Shown here piece by piece: positions 36,406-45,554 of a DNA stretch of 64,000 bases. Below the pieces are notes generated by a model. That model did no database searches and was not told where the DNA came from. It saw only the letters and a program-made list of their open reading frames with translations. Position numbers and translations under genes: made by a program. The stretch is from Gallionella sp. (GTDB taxonomy: Bacteria; Pseudomonadota; Gammaproteobacteria; Burkholderiales; Gallionellaceae). The first letter of the stretch is position 1. Each line of letters opens with the position of its first letter. Location of the stretch: positions 8,323 to 72,322 of the forward strand of contig JAQTWT010000004.1 of the NCBI GenBank assembly GCA_028689145.1. The letters are read 5' to 3'.

Positions 36406-38463
36406 TTGAATCGCCAAACACTCTGTGCTTTTCTGGCCTTCGCCTCTATCGGCACCGCTGCCGCCGCGCAGACCTCCGAAGAGGAAGACTTGGCATTAAT
36501 CTATGGTGATAAATCCACCATCAGCCTCGCCACAGGCAGTTCACAACCTATCAGCCGTGCGCCTTCCGTCGCCTCAGTGATCACTTCGCAGGACATCGCA
36601 GCGATGGGCGCGACAGACCTCGATCAGGCGCTGGCGAGCGTGCCCGGCCTGCATGTCTCAATGAACAACGTCGCACTGAATCCGATCTACGGTTTTCGCG
36701 GCATAGTCACCATAAATAACCCGCAAGTGCTGATGCTGGTCAATGGCATCCCGATCACCAATGTGTTTTGGGGCGACCGCAGCCAGATTTGGGGAGGGAT
36801 GCCGCTGGAGAATGTGGCGCGCGTCGAAGTGATCCGCGGACCGGGATCGGCGCTGTATGGTGCCGATGCCTTCTCCGGCGTGATCAACGTCATCACCAAG
36901 ACCGCTGCCGACATCAAAGGCACCGAAACCGGCGTGCGACTGGGTAGTTTCAATAGCCGTGATGCGTGGTTGCAACACGGCGGCAAGCTGGGGGCTATGG
37001 ATGCCGCTTTTTATCTCCGCATCGGCAACACTGACGGACACCGAGGCATCATCCAGCAGGATGCACAGACGGCCTTCGATACGATATTCGGCACCAATGC
37101 CTCGCTTGCACCCGGCCCGATTAACACCGAACGCAAGGCGCTCGATGCGCGCACCGATTTGTCGTTTGATGCATGGCGCTTGCGTGCGGCCTATCAACAA
37201 CGTGCTGTCGGGGTAGTCGCTTTGGGGGGCAGTCTGGATCCCAATGGGCGCGGACATTCGTCAAGACTCTATCTGGATCTGAACTACGAACAAGTCAACT
37301 GGGTGACGGATTGGGATGTGTCCGGCGTGCTCGGTTATTACGACATCAAAGACAAGCCGGGCGACCCGGCCTACACGCTATTTCCTGCCGGTGCCTTTGG
37401 TGGCGCTTTCCCCGACGGCATGATCGGCAACCCGGGACATTCGGAACAGCACACGCACACCAGCCTTTCCGCTGTCTATACTGGCTTCAAGCAACATCGT
37501 GTGCGCCTTGGCGCGGGATACCGGGTAGAGGATCTGTATGCAGTGAAAGAAGTGAAGAATTTCGACGCGACGTTCGCCCCGTTGCCCGGCGGCTTGGTGG
37601 ATGCCACAGGCAATCCGGCGCTGGTCTTTCAGATGCCGCACAAGCGCAACGTTTCCTTCGCGTTCGTTCAGGACGAATGGAGTTTCGCGCAGGACTGGAG
37701 GCTGACCGCCGGCGTGCGCCACGACCATTATTCGGATTTCGGCGGCACCACCAATCCGCGTCTGGCGCTGGTGTGGGATGCCGCTTACAACGTTGTAGTC
37801 AAGGCTATGCACGGAACCGCCTTCCGCGCCCCTTCGTTCTCCGAGCAATACTCCATCAATAATCCGGTGGCCATCGGTAGCCCAAACATCAAGCCGGAGA
37901 CTATCACCACCGACGAACTGGCGTTCTCATGGCAGACCACCTCCACCCTGCAAAACAATCTGAACTTTTTCCGCTACCGCATGCGCGGCATCATCCTGCC
38001 CACTGGCGCGATTTACCAGAACGCGGGTGGCCAGACCGGTCGCGGACTGGAACTGGAATCGACTTATGATGCCACGTCCAACCTGCGCCTGAGCGGCAGC
38101 TTCTCCCTGCAACACTCGACCGATGAAGCAACCGGACAAGATGCTGGTATGGCACCGCATCGCCGTCTTTTTGCCCGCGCAGATTGGCGTTTCACGCCGC
38201 GATGGCAGCTCGGCACTACAGTCAACCATGTGGCAGACCGGATGCGCGAGCCGGGCGATACCCGCGCGCATATCCCCGACTACACCACGGTGGATTTGAT
38301 CCTGCGCCGCGAGAAGTTCGCTGACGGCTGGGATGCGCGCGCCACAATAACCAATCTGTTCAATCGCGATGCGAGAGAGCCCACCTTCAAGAGCGCCGGT
38401 ATGCCTTCAGACATGCCGCTTTCCGGCCGTGCTTTTTACGTCCAGGTACAGCACGGGCTTTGA
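36406..38463 (+). CDS. TonB-dependent outer-membrane receptor 2
   Basis: A 685-residue receptor with a signal peptide (cleavage near TAAAAQ), a short acidic segment (TSEEEDLALIYGD), an intact plug (about 45-160, VLMLVNGIPITNVFWGDRSQ) and a 22-strand-type barrel ending in the aromatic-terminal segment GRAFYVQVQHGL. It is the tandem paralogue of the frameshifted gene 43 bp upstream, about three quarters identical by eye. The start codon is TTG. Receptors of this look import siderophores, cobalamin-like or other scarce ligands; the ligand here is unknown, but the neighbouring enzymes could make or modify it. Confidence 0.9.
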   Translation: MNRQTLCAFLAFASIGTAAAAQTSEEEDLALIYGDKSTISLATGSSQPISRAPSVASVITSQDIAAMGATDLDQALASVPGLHVSMNNVALNPIYGFRGIVTINNPQVLMLVNGIPITNVFWGDRSQIWGGMPLENVARVEVIRGPGSALYGADAFSGVINVITKTAADIKGTETGVRLGSFNSRDAWLQHGGKLGAMDAAFYLRIGNTDGHRGIIQQDAQTAFDTIFGTNASLAPGPINTERKALDARTDLSFDAWRLRAAYQQRAVGVVALGGSLDPNGRGHSSRLYLDLNYEQVNWVTDWDVSGVLGYYDIKDKPGDPAYTLFPAGAFGGAFPDGMIGNPGHSEQHTHTSLSAVYTGFKQHRVRLGAGYRVEDLYAVKEVKNFDATFAPLPGGLVDATGNPALVFQMPHKRNVSFAFVQDEWSFAQDWRLTAGVRHDHYSDFGGTTNPRLALVWDAAYNVVVKAMHGTAFRAPSFSEQYSINNPVAIGSPNIKPETITTDELAFSWQTTSTLQNNLNFFRYRMRGIILPTGAIYQNAGGQTGRGLELESTYDATSNLRLSGSFSLQHSTDEATGQDAGMAPHRRLFARADWRFTPRWQLGTTVNHVADRMREPGDTRAHIPDYTTVDLILRREKFADGWDARATITNLFNRDAREPTFKSAGMPSDMPLSGRAFYVQVQHGL

Positions 38464-38928
38464 TAAAAACTACCGGTGAAACGGTTAACCATTTCACTCA
38501 ACTGCACAAATCTCAGCAAGTGGTTGGTCATAAAGGTTGCAGGCATATTCAACCCGTTCACATTTCGACATAACCCTCGGCTTCGGCACGGCTAAATCAG
38601 GACGTTTTGGTACTTAGCCAAAAGGTGCATTTGAAAGTGCTGGTAATACTATCGGTAGCGTGCGCTGTGCGCACGATTTTTGGTTGTGTTGTCGTGCGCA
38701 CAGCGCACGCTACGCGCTAACCCGACACAGACCAACACTTTCAAATGCACCTTATTCCAAAACTTCCGTGCCCCTGATTGGTTCAAGACAGGTATAATGC
38801 ACGCCGCCCTGCGCCAAACCAATCAGCGTAGCGGTCTCTTAATTCACCCCCGATCTTTCTGATCCCTTTTTCGTCTGCCTCGATTGGTGTTGCTCTGATG
38901 GGCAGCAGGCCGTCGCAGGAGCCAAACT
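38464..38928. other. 465-bp intergenic region between receptor 2 and the helicase gene
   Basis: Contains the nested inverted-repeat element at 38622-38753 and otherwise no supported gene. The helicase ribosome binding site AGGAG is at 38917-38921. Confidence 0.6.
38622..38753. mobile_element. 132-bp MITE-like element with 18-bp terminal inverted repeats and inner palindrome
   Basis: Perfect 18-bp termini AAGGTGCATTTGAAAGTG (38622-38639) and their complement (38736-38753) enclose a perfect 22-bp-arm hairpin (38655-38676 with 38692-38713, core GTAGCGTGCGCTGTGCGCAC). There is no coding capacity. No clear target-site duplication is seen. Confidence 0.6.
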
Positions 38929-40407
38929 TTGTCACATACTGCTATTCCTTTATCCACTGAAATTTCTTTTGCCGATCTGAATCTGGCGCAACCCCTGATG
39001 CGCGCGATTGCCGATGCGGGCTACACGCGCCCCACCCCGGTGCAAGCGCAGGCGATCCCGCTGGTGCTGGCCGGCGGTGATCTGCTGGCCGGTGCGCAGA
39101 CCGGTACCGGCAAGACTGCCGGTTTCACGCTGCCGATCCTGCATCTGCTCACCGCCAAACCCCTTGCCAGTCAGCGCGCCGGCCGGCCGCGCTGTTTGAT
39201 TCTGGTCCCGACGCGCGAACTCGCCGCGCAGGTCGAGGAATCGGTGCAGACCTATGGCAAATATTTATCGCTGAAGTCGATGGTGATGTTCGGCGGCGTG
39301 AACATCAATCCGCAGATCAAGGCACTGCGCGGACAGATGGACATCCTCGTAGCCACGCCCGGACGGCTGCTTGATCACGTCGGACAAAAGACCCTCGATC
39401 TGTCCGGTGTCGAAATCCTGGTGCTGGACGAGGCCGACCGCATGCTGGACATGGGCTTCATCCGCGACATCCGGAAAATCATCGCGCTGCTGCCGAAGCA
39501 GCGCCAGAACCTGCTGTTCTCGGCGACCTTCTCCGACGAGATCAAGACCCTTGCCGACGGCCTGCTGCACAACCCCGGCTATGTCGAGGTGGCGCGCCGT
39601 AACACCACCGCCGAGCTGATCGAGCAGAGCGTGCATCTGGTACCGCAGAAGCTGAAGAGCTATTTGCTCGCTCATCTGATCAAACACCACGACTGGAAAC
39701 AGGTGCTGGTGTTCACCCGCACCAAACACGGCGCGAACCGGCTGACCGAAAAACTGATCGCGGACGGCATTCCCGCCGCCGCCATTCACGGCAACAAGAG
39801 CCAACCGGCGCGCACCAAGGCGCTGGCGCAGTTCAAGGACGGCACGCTGCCGGTGCTGGTCGCCACCGACATCGCCGCGCGCGGGCTGGACATCGATATG
39901 CTGCCGCATGTGGTGAACTTCGAATTGCCGAACATACCGGAAGATTACGTGCACCGCATCGGACGCACCGGACGCGCGGGCAGCAGCGGCGCGGCGATTT
40001 CGCTGGTGGACAGCGAAGAGTTTTCATACCTGAAGAGCATCGAGCGGCTGATCAAGCGCGAGATTCCGAAAGTAACGGTGGACAGTTTCGTGCCGCCCGC
40101 CAACCTGCCCGCCGAAGCCCCGCGTCCACCGCGCCAGCCGCACGGGCAAAAACGCCACAGCCACACCACCGCCAGCGCGCCGCGCCCGGCAGGTTCGGGA
40201 AACCGCAACCAGCCGTCGCGCGACGGGCAAGGGCGGAAACCCGGCAGCCAGCAGCCGCGCAATCCGCAACAGCGCAATGGCCCGCAACCGGCCAAACCGC
40301 GCCCGGCGGCAAAGCCAGCCGATCAGCATCTGTCCGAAGCGGCACGCCACCAATCCATGCCGCAACCGGCGTTGTTCTCGCCCAAGCCGGTGTGGCGCGG
40401 CAAGTAA
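38929..40407 (+). CDS. rhlE: DEAD-box RNA helicase, RhlE type
   Basis: A 492-residue helicase: [20 protein letters not shown]-motif region, [46 protein letters not shown], and [18 protein letters not shown], with an RhlE-like core. The C-terminal 90 residues are a basic low-complexity tail rich in Pro, Arg, Gln and Asn, which usually aids RNA binding. The start codon is TTG with AGGAG 7 bases upstream. The likely role is RNA turnover or ribosome assembly in the cold; the exact paralogue name is less certain. Confidence 0.88.
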   Translation: MSHTAIPLSTEISFADLNLAQPLMRAIADAGYTRPTPVQAQAIPLVLAGGDLLAGAQTGTGKTAGFTLPILHLLTAKPLASQRAGRPRCLILVPTRELAAQVEESVQTYGKYLSLKSMVMFGGVNINPQIKALRGQMDILVATPGRLLDHVGQKTLDLSGVEILVLDEADRMLDMGFIRDIRKIIALLPKQRQNLLFSATFSDEIKTLADGLLHNPGYVEVARRNTTAELIEQSVHLVPQKLKSYLLAHLIKHHDWKQVLVFTRTKHGANRLTEKLIADGIPAAAIHGNKSQPARTKALAQFKDGTLPVLVATDIAARGLDIDMLPHVVNFELPNIPEDYVHRIGRTGRAGSSGAAISLVDSEEFSYLKSIERLIKREIPKVTVDSFVPPANLPAEAPRPPRQPHGQKRHSHTTASAPRPAGSGNRNQPSRDGQGRKPGSQQPRNPQQRNGPQPAKPRPAAKPADQHLSEAARHQSMPQPALFSPKPVWRGK

Positions 40408-40434
40408 CCCCTATTTCAAAATTCGAATGATCCT

Positions 40435-40458
40435 GTAGGGGCGTGATTCATCGCGCCC
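40435..40458. repeat. Short palindromic repeat (GTAGGGGCGTGATTCATCGC type)
   Basis: A hairpin GGGCG-T-GATTCATC-GCGCCC-like, related to the arms at 16961-17025. It lies between the converging helicase and glycosylase genes and may serve as a terminator. Confidence 0.65.
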
Positions 40459-40520
40459 TGATCTATGCGGATGGACGCTGCCCACCATGCCTGCCTTGTC
40501 GAAACGGATAGCGAGCTCCA

Positions 40521-41057
40521 TTATCGGGGCTTGCTCTTTGCCATGCACATTAAGGGCAGGCATTTTGCTATAGCACGCCATGCCTCCAGTTTGCGCTCAC
40601 CTGAAATGGAAGCATTTGCCGGGCTGGTGGACGGCAGGCGCAAATATTCGATGCGGCCGGTTGCGGCGCTGGGTATCACAAATTTCCGGTAGCACTGTTC
40701 AGCCTTGCTGCCGTTAAAAAAGACATGGGTGATTTGCGGATGATGCCGGAAGAACAACTCGAAGTCGTTGGGGAGGAGGGTGCTGTCATCGATGTCGGAG
40801 TCGAGGCTGCCTTTGCGGTGGCATGAATGGAGCACGTCCCACAGCGCTATTCCGGCAGTTTTTAACGCTTGAATACGCTGTTCGTAAGGCGCTGCCGGAT
40901 CAGCTCCGGTCAGTTCGCCGATGAAGCGCCAGAACAGGTTGCGCGGATGCGCATAATACTGGCCGGCCCGGAGCGACGCTGCGCCGGGCATGCTGCCCAG
41001 AATCAGGATTTTCGCATCCGCATTGGCAACGGGCGCGAAGCTTGTTACGTGCGGCAT
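40521..41057 (-). CDS. DNA-deoxyinosine (hypoxanthine-DNA) glycosylase, uracil-DNA glycosylase superfamily
   Basis: A 178-residue UDG-fold protein: water-activating loop ILILGSMPGAASLRAGQYYA near residue 17, NLFWRFIGEL, VLHSCHRKGSLDSDI, the FFNGSKAEQCY strand and the C-terminal loop LPSTSPANAS. The GSMPG and LPSTSPAN forms fit family 6 (HDG), which removes hypoxanthine from DNA. It acts in cytoplasmic base-excision repair. The gene is monocistronic and convergent with the helicase gene. Confidence 0.82.
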   Translation of the reverse strand: MPHVTSFAPVANADAKILILGSMPGAASLRAGQYYAHPRNLFWRFIGELTGADPAAPYEQRIQALKTAGIALWDVLHSCHRKGSLDSDIDDSTLLPNDFELFFRHHPQITHVFFNGSKAEQCYRKFVIPSAATGRIEYLRLPSTSPANASISGERKLEAWRAIAKCLPLMCMAKSKPR

Positions 41058-41150
41058 AGCAAAATCACAGTTTAGTCCGCAGATTACGCAGATTTACACA
41101 GATTATTAAGCGGTTGCGGACAACCATTTTTTTCGGGTAAACAAAAAACT

Positions 41151-41867
41151 TTACAAATACAGCTGACGTTCGCGTTCCGCTGTGGACGGCTCGAAGCCGT
41201 GTGTCTCGTAGTGTTTGAAAATCGCGCCGACCACGGCTTCCGGTTCATCTATAAGCTGGATGAGATCCATGTCCTCCGGGCTGATGACTTTTTCTTCCAG
41301 CAGCGCGGTGCGGAACCAGTCGATCATACCGCCCCAGAATTGGCTGCCCACCAGAATAATCGGCATCTTGCGGGTTTTGCCGGTTTGCACCAGCGTCAAC
41401 GCTTCCATCAGTTCGTCCAGCGTGCCGAAGCCTCCCGGCATCACCACATAGGCGCTGGCGAATTTCACGAACATCACTTTGCGCGTGAAAAAATGCTGGA
41501 AGGTCTGGCTGATGTTCTGGTAATGATTGCTGGACTGTTCGTGGGGCAGCTGGATGTTCAGTCCGACGCTGGGCGATTTGCCGTAGAACGCGCCTTTGTT
41601 GGCCGCTTCCATGATGCCGGGGCCTCCGCCGGAAATAACCGAAAATCCGGCATCGGAGAGCAGCCGCGCGATTTCTTCGGTGAGTTTGTAAAACGGCTGA
41701 TCCGGTCTGGTGCGCGCGCTGCCGAAGATGCTGACGGCGGGATGGATACGGTTGAGACGGTCGGTAGCCGAGACGAACTCTGACATAATACCGAACACGC
41801 GCCAGGCTTCCTTGGAATTCCATCCTTCCGGTATCACCGGGATGGGCAGTTTTGGCGGAGTATTCAT
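41151..41867 (-). CDS. LOG-family Rossmann-fold protein (TIGR00730-type)
   Basis: A 238-residue protein with AVSIFGSARTRPDQPFY, VISGGGPGIMEAANKGA and the active-site signature VVMPGGFGTLDELMEAL, the lysine-decarboxylase-like/LOG fold. Relatives are nucleoside 5'-monophosphate phosphoribohydrolases (cytokinin-activating LOG in plants; PpnN in E. coli). The start ATG is preceded by AAAGG. Its start lies only 21 bp from the divergent polA start. Confidence 0.85.
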   Translation of the reverse strand: MNTPPKLPIPVIPEGWNSKEAWRVFGIMSEFVSATDRLNRIHPAVSIFGSARTRPDQPFYKLTEEIARLLSDAGFSVISGGGPGIMEAANKGAFYGKSPSVGLNIQLPHEQSSNHYQNISQTFQHFFTRKVMFVKFASAYVVMPGGFGTLDELMEALTLVQTGKTRKMPIILVGSQFWGGMIDWFRTALLEEKVISPEDMDLIQLIDEPEAVVGAIFKHYETHGFEPSTAERERQLYL

Positions 41868-41888
41868 GCAATTACCTTTTGGCAGAAA

Positions 41889-44699
41889 ATGAAAACGAAC
41901 AATTTCGATAAAACATTACTTTTGGTGGACGGCTCATCTTTCCTGTATCGCGCCTTCCATGCGATGCCCGATTTGCGCAACCGCGAGGGTTTGCCGACCG
42001 GTGCGATTTACGGCGTGCTCAATATGCTGCGCCGTTTGCGCAATGATTATCCGGCGGATTATAGCCTGTGCGTGTTCGATGCAAAAGGTAAAACCTTCCG
42101 CGACGACTGGTATCCTGAATACAAGGCCAACCGCCCCTCGATGTCAGCCGATCTGGTGCAGCAGATCGAACCGCTGCATCAGGCCATTGCCGCTTCCGGC
42201 TGGAATATCCTGATGCAGGACGGCGTGGAGGCGGACGACGTGATCGGCACGCTGGCTCAACAAGCGGCGCGGGATGGGGTGCGCTGCATCGTGGCGACGG
42301 GAGACAAAGACCTCGCGCAACTGGTGAATCAGCATGTGACGCTGATCAATACCATGAACAACGAAACGCTGGATATTGCAGGTGTGAACGCCAAATTTGG
42401 CGTGCCGCCGGAACGCATCCTCGATTATCTGACGCTGACCGGCGATGCGGTGGATAACGTGCCGGGCGTGGAAAAAGTCGGCCCGAAAACCGCGGTGAAA
42501 TGGCTCACCCAGTACGGTACGCTGGACAACCTGATGCAGCATGCCGATGAAGTCGGCGGCGTGGTCGGCGAAAATCTGCGCAAGGCGCTGGACTGGCTGC
42601 CGCAGGCGCAACGCCTGCTTACCGTAAAGTGCGATGTGGCGTTGCCGCAGCCGTACAGCACGATGCTGCCGCCGCAGCCGGATACCGAACAACTGCGCAG
42701 CCTGTATGAGCGCTTCGAGTTCAAGACTTGGTTGCGGGAACTTTCGCTCCCCTCGCCTGCAGGCGGGAGAGGGGCTGGGGGAGAGGGGAGTCAGCCCGGA
42801 GGCTTTGTCCTTTCACCAGCCCTCACCCCAACCCTCTCCCGCCTGCGGGAGAGGGAGCCAGAGCAGAGTTTATTTGCCGATGCGCCCACCCGCACCGACA
42901 GCGCCCACTACGAAGCCATCCTCACCGAATCCCAGCTCGACGCATGGCTGGAAAAACTGCTCGCCGCCGAACTGGCCTGCGTGGATACCGAGACCACCGG
43001 GCTGGATGTGATGAACGCGCAACTGGTCGGCATCTCGTTCGCGGTCACGCCGCACGAGGCCGCCTATTTGCCGCTGGCGCATATCTATCCCGGCGCGCCG
43101 GATCAGCTCAAGCGCGACCACGCGCTGCACAAGCTCAAGCCGTGGCTGGAAAGTCCGCGGCACAAAAAACTAGGACAGAATCTCAAATACGACCTGCATA
43201 TTTTTGCCAACCACGGCATCGCGCTGGCGGGTATCCACGACGACACGCTGCTGCAATCCTACGTGCTGGAGAGCCACAAGCCGCACGACATGGACAACCT
43301 CGCGCTGCGCCATCTCAATGTGAAGACCATCAGCTACGCCGAAGTGGTCGGCAAGGGCGCGAAGCAGCTGTGCTTCGATCAGGTCGATCTCGACACCGCC
43401 ACACGCTATGCCGCCGAAGATGCCGACATCACGCTGCAACTGCACCAAGCGCTATCGCCGCAACTGCACGACAAGCTCAACACAGTGTATCGCGACATCG
43501 AATTGCCGAGTATGGCTGTGCTGTACATTATGGAACGCAACGGCGTGCTGCTCGACTGCGATCTGCTGAAAATCCAGAGCCGCGAACTGGGCGAGAAACT
43601 CATTGCGCTGGAAGCCAGGGCGCATGAGGCTGCTGGACAGCCGTTCAACCTCAATTCGCCGAAACAGATTCAGGAAATCCTGTTCGACAAGCTGCAACTG
43701 CCGGTGAAGAAAAAGACCCCGAGCGGCACCCCGTCCACCGACGAGGAGGTGTTGCAGGAACTGGCGCTCGATTACCCGCTGCCGAAAATCCTGCTCGACT
43801 ATCGCGGCATGGCGAAACTCAAATCCACCTACACCGACAAATTGCCGCAGATGGTGGACCGCAACACCGGGCGCGTGCATACCAGTTACTCACAGGCGGT
43901 CGCCGTCACCGGGCGGCTGGCCTCCAGCGATCCCAATCTGCAGAACATTCCGGTGCGCAGCGCCGAAGGCCGCCGCATCCGCGAAGCGTTCGTAGCACCA
44001 CCCGGCAGCAGCATCGTGTCGGCGGACTATTCGCAGATCGAGCTGCGCATCATGGCGCACCTGTCCGGCGATGCCGGATTGCTGAGCGCGTTCGCCAACA
44101 ACGAGGACATCCACCGTGCCACCGCCGCCGAAATCTTCATGATTGCGCCTGCCGACGTGGATAGCGAACAGCGCCGCTACGCCAAGGTTATCAACTTCGG
44201 CCTGATTTACGGCATGTCGGCCTTCGGGCTGGCCAAACAACTCGGCATCGAGCGCGGCGCGGCAACCGCCTACATCGACCGCTATTTCACACGCTATCCC
44301 GGCGTAAAGAACTACATGGACAGCACCCGCGAACAGGCCAAACAGCAGGGCTACGTCGAGACCGTATTCGGGCGGCGCTTATGGCTGCCGGAGATCAACA
44401 GCAGCAACGGCATGCGCCGTCAGGGCGCGGAACGCGCCGCGATCAACGCCCCGATGCAAGGAACTGCCGCCGACCTGATCAAGCTGGCGATGATTGCCGT
44501 GCAGCACTGGCTGGTAGCCGAAAAACTGCACAGCCGTTTGATCATGCAAGTGCACGATGAACTGGTGCTGGAAGTGCCGGAGGCGGAATTGCCGCTGGTG
44601 AAAGACATGCTGCCGAAACTGATGTGCGGAGTCGCTGAGTTGCAAGTACCTTTATTGGTAGAACTTGGCGTAGGTAAAAATTGGGACGAGGCGCATTGA
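41889..44699 (+). CDS. polA: DNA polymerase I
   Basis: A 936-residue replication and repair polymerase. The 5'-3' exonuclease domain (about 1-285, LLLVDGSSFLYRAFHAMPDL) is followed by a linker and a 3'-5' exonuclease domain (about 340-520) with an intact Exo I motif CVDTETTGLD, so proofreading should work. The polymerase domain has motif A DYSQIELRIMAHLSGD, motif B (RRYAKVINFGLIYGMS) and motif C MQVHDELVLEV. An extra Gly/Pro/Arg-rich stretch of about 38 residues near position 287 (SPAGGRGAGGEGSQPGG...TLSRLREREP) is encoded by a palindromic repeat. Confidence 0.98.
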   Translation: MKTNNFDKTLLLVDGSSFLYRAFHAMPDLRNREGLPTGAIYGVLNMLRRLRNDYPADYSLCVFDAKGKTFRDDWYPEYKANRPSMSADLVQQIEPLHQAIAASGWNILMQDGVEADDVIGTLAQQAARDGVRCIVATGDKDLAQLVNQHVTLINTMNNETLDIAGVNAKFGVPPERILDYLTLTGDAVDNVPGVEKVGPKTAVKWLTQYGTLDNLMQHADEVGGVVGENLRKALDWLPQAQRLLTVKCDVALPQPYSTMLPPQPDTEQLRSLYERFEFKTWLRELSLPSPAGGRGAGGEGSQPGGFVLSPALTPTLSRLREREPEQSLFADAPTRTDSAHYEAILTESQLDAWLEKLLAAELACVDTETTGLDVMNAQLVGISFAVTPHEAAYLPLAHIYPGAPDQLKRDHALHKLKPWLESPRHKKLGQNLKYDLHIFANHGIALAGIHDDTLLQSYVLESHKPHDMDNLALRHLNVKTISYAEVVGKGAKQLCFDQVDLDTATRYAAEDADITLQLHQALSPQLHDKLNTVYRDIELPSMAVLYIMERNGVLLDCDLLKIQSRELGEKLIALEARAHEAAGQPFNLNSPKQIQEILFDKLQLPVKKKTPSGTPSTDEEVLQELALDYPLPKILLDYRGMAKLKSTYTDKLPQMVDRNTGRVHTSYSQAVAVTGRLASSDPNLQNIPVRSAEGRRIREAFVAPPGSSIVSADYSQIELRIMAHLSGDAGLLSAFANNEDIHRATAAEIFMIAPADVDSEQRRYAKVINFGLIYGMSAFGLAKQLGIERGAATAYIDRYFTRYPGVKNYMDSTREQAKQQGYVETVFGRRLWLPEINSSNGMRRQGAERAAINAPMQGTAADLIKLAMIAVQHWLVAEKLHSRLIMQVHDELVLEVPEAELPLVKDMLPKLMCGVAELQVPLLVELGVGKNWDEAH
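42747..42858. repeat. Palindromic repeat inserted in frame in polA
   Basis: Two inverted copies of a CTCCCGC/GCGGGAG-rich motif (42747-42790 and 42818-42858) form a potential hairpin of over 35 bp per arm. The 112-bp element is translated in frame in the linker between the two exonuclease domains. Confidence 0.8.
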
Positions 44700-44703
44700 C
44701 TCG

Positions 44704-44780
44704 GTAGGCTGGGGTAAGGTACGCACCCCAGCGTTTCAATGTTGCCCAATGCTGGGGTTCGCAGGCTCACCCCAGCCTAC
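44704..44780. repeat. Palindromic repeat (GTAGGCTGGGG family) between polA and relE
   Basis: Arms GTAGGCTGGGG (44704-44714) and CCCCAGCCTAC (44770-44780) with an inner ACCCCAGC / GCTGGGGT hairpin. It may serve as terminator for the two convergent genes. It is homologous in design to 7329-7407. Confidence 0.8.
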
Positions 44781-44784
44781 GCCC

Positions 44785-45096
44785 CTACGCCCCCAACCTC
44801 ATCCGCAACTCTTCATACACATCCTCCCTTGTCGCCACCGACAAAATAGTCAGCAGCCGTTTGGCATCGTTGACGTGGTAGATCAGGCGGTATTGCGGGG
44901 TGGTGATTTTTATCTTGTAGCAGTCAGGCAATAAGCCTGTCCTGAGCTCAGTCGAAGGGCGCAGTGCATCTTTTGTCACGCGCGGGTGCTTGAGGTGTTC
45001 GCTGGCGAGTTTTTCTTTGAAGCGGCGCTTGATGCTGCCATCCAGTTTTGCCCATTCCTTTTCGGCATCGGGATGGATGGCGAGTTCATAACTCAT
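44785..45096 (-). CDS. RelE-type toxin
   Basis: A 103-residue RelE/ParE-fold toxin: MSYELAIHPDAEKEWAKLDG, SIKRRFKEKLASE, LPDCYKIKITTPQYRLIYHV and LLTILSVATREDVYE, the RelE ribosome-dependent mRNase pattern. Start at 45096 overlaps the antitoxin stop by 11 bp. The stretch RPSTELRTG between ALR and LPDCYKI is encoded by a dispersed repeat (44935-44960) and is extra compared with family members; whether the toxin stays active is open. Confidence 0.88.
   Translation of the reverse strand: MSYELAIHPDAEKEWAKLDGSIKRRFKEKLASEHLKHPRVTKDALRPSTELRTGLLPDCYKIKITTPQYRLIYHVNDAKRLLTILSVATREDVYEELRMRLGA
44935..44960. repeat. Dispersed repeat inserted in frame in the relE-like gene
   Basis: The reverse complement (GCCCTTCGACTGAGCTCAGG...) matches the purL copy at 8791-8814 in 23 of 24 bases. 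It supplies the codons for PSTELRTG. Another decayed copy lies at about 45429-45456. Confidence 0.8.
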
Positions 45097-45343
45097 CCAG
45101 CTTGACCTTGCGTGCCTTGCCGAGCGTCGCAATGCGGTTTTTTGCGCGGTTTTCGGCAATGCGGTCGGCGATGGAATCCAGCATGGCTTCCATCATCCGG
45201 GGCGAAACGATGTAACCGGCGGGTTTGTTGTGGTTGAGGATGGCGACGGCCTGATCCTCGTCTTCCGCCCGCTTGAGGATACGCGTGGGCGATTCGCGCA
45301 GTTCGGTGACACCGATGGTAATCCCCGCATGAATGGCATTCAT
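45086..45343 (-). CDS. RelB/Phd-type antitoxin
   Basis: An 85-residue antitoxin: IGVTELRESPTRILKRAEDEDQAVAILNHNKPAGYIVSPRMME is the Phd/YefM-type DNA-binding part, followed by a charged C-terminal helix (RIAENRAKNRIATLGKARKV) that should wrap the toxin. The start at 45343 (MNAIHAG) is chosen because the perfect 14-bp palindrome AAAATGTACATTTT lies 14 bases upstream, where an autoregulatory operator is expected. Confidence 0.88.
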   Translation of the reverse strand: MNAIHAGITIGVTELRESPTRILKRAEDEDQAVAILNHNKPAGYIVSPRMMEAMLDSIADRIAENRAKNRIATLGKARKVKLDEL

Positions 45344-45356
45344 AATTATGTCCTGA

Positions 45357-45370
45357 AAAATGTACATTTT
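45357..45370 (-). promoter_or_regulatory. Putative operator of the relBE-type pair
   Basis: A perfect 14-bp palindrome AAAATGTACATTTT, 13 bp upstream of the antitoxin ATG. Such palindromes are bound by RelB/Phd antitoxins; binding here is inferred. Confidence 0.6.
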
Positions 45371-45554
45371 GAGTATGCGGGTTTGCTGGGGGCTAGTCAA
45401 TGCTTGGTAGATTATCCGGCGCAAGGTGCTTCGCCCTTCAATAAGCTCAGCACGGGCATAGCCAGCCTACATTTGGTTACATCTTGTCCGGCTCGGGTTT
45501 ATTTAAACATGCTTCAATAATGAACCGACCGTGAAAACGTTTATCATATCGCCC

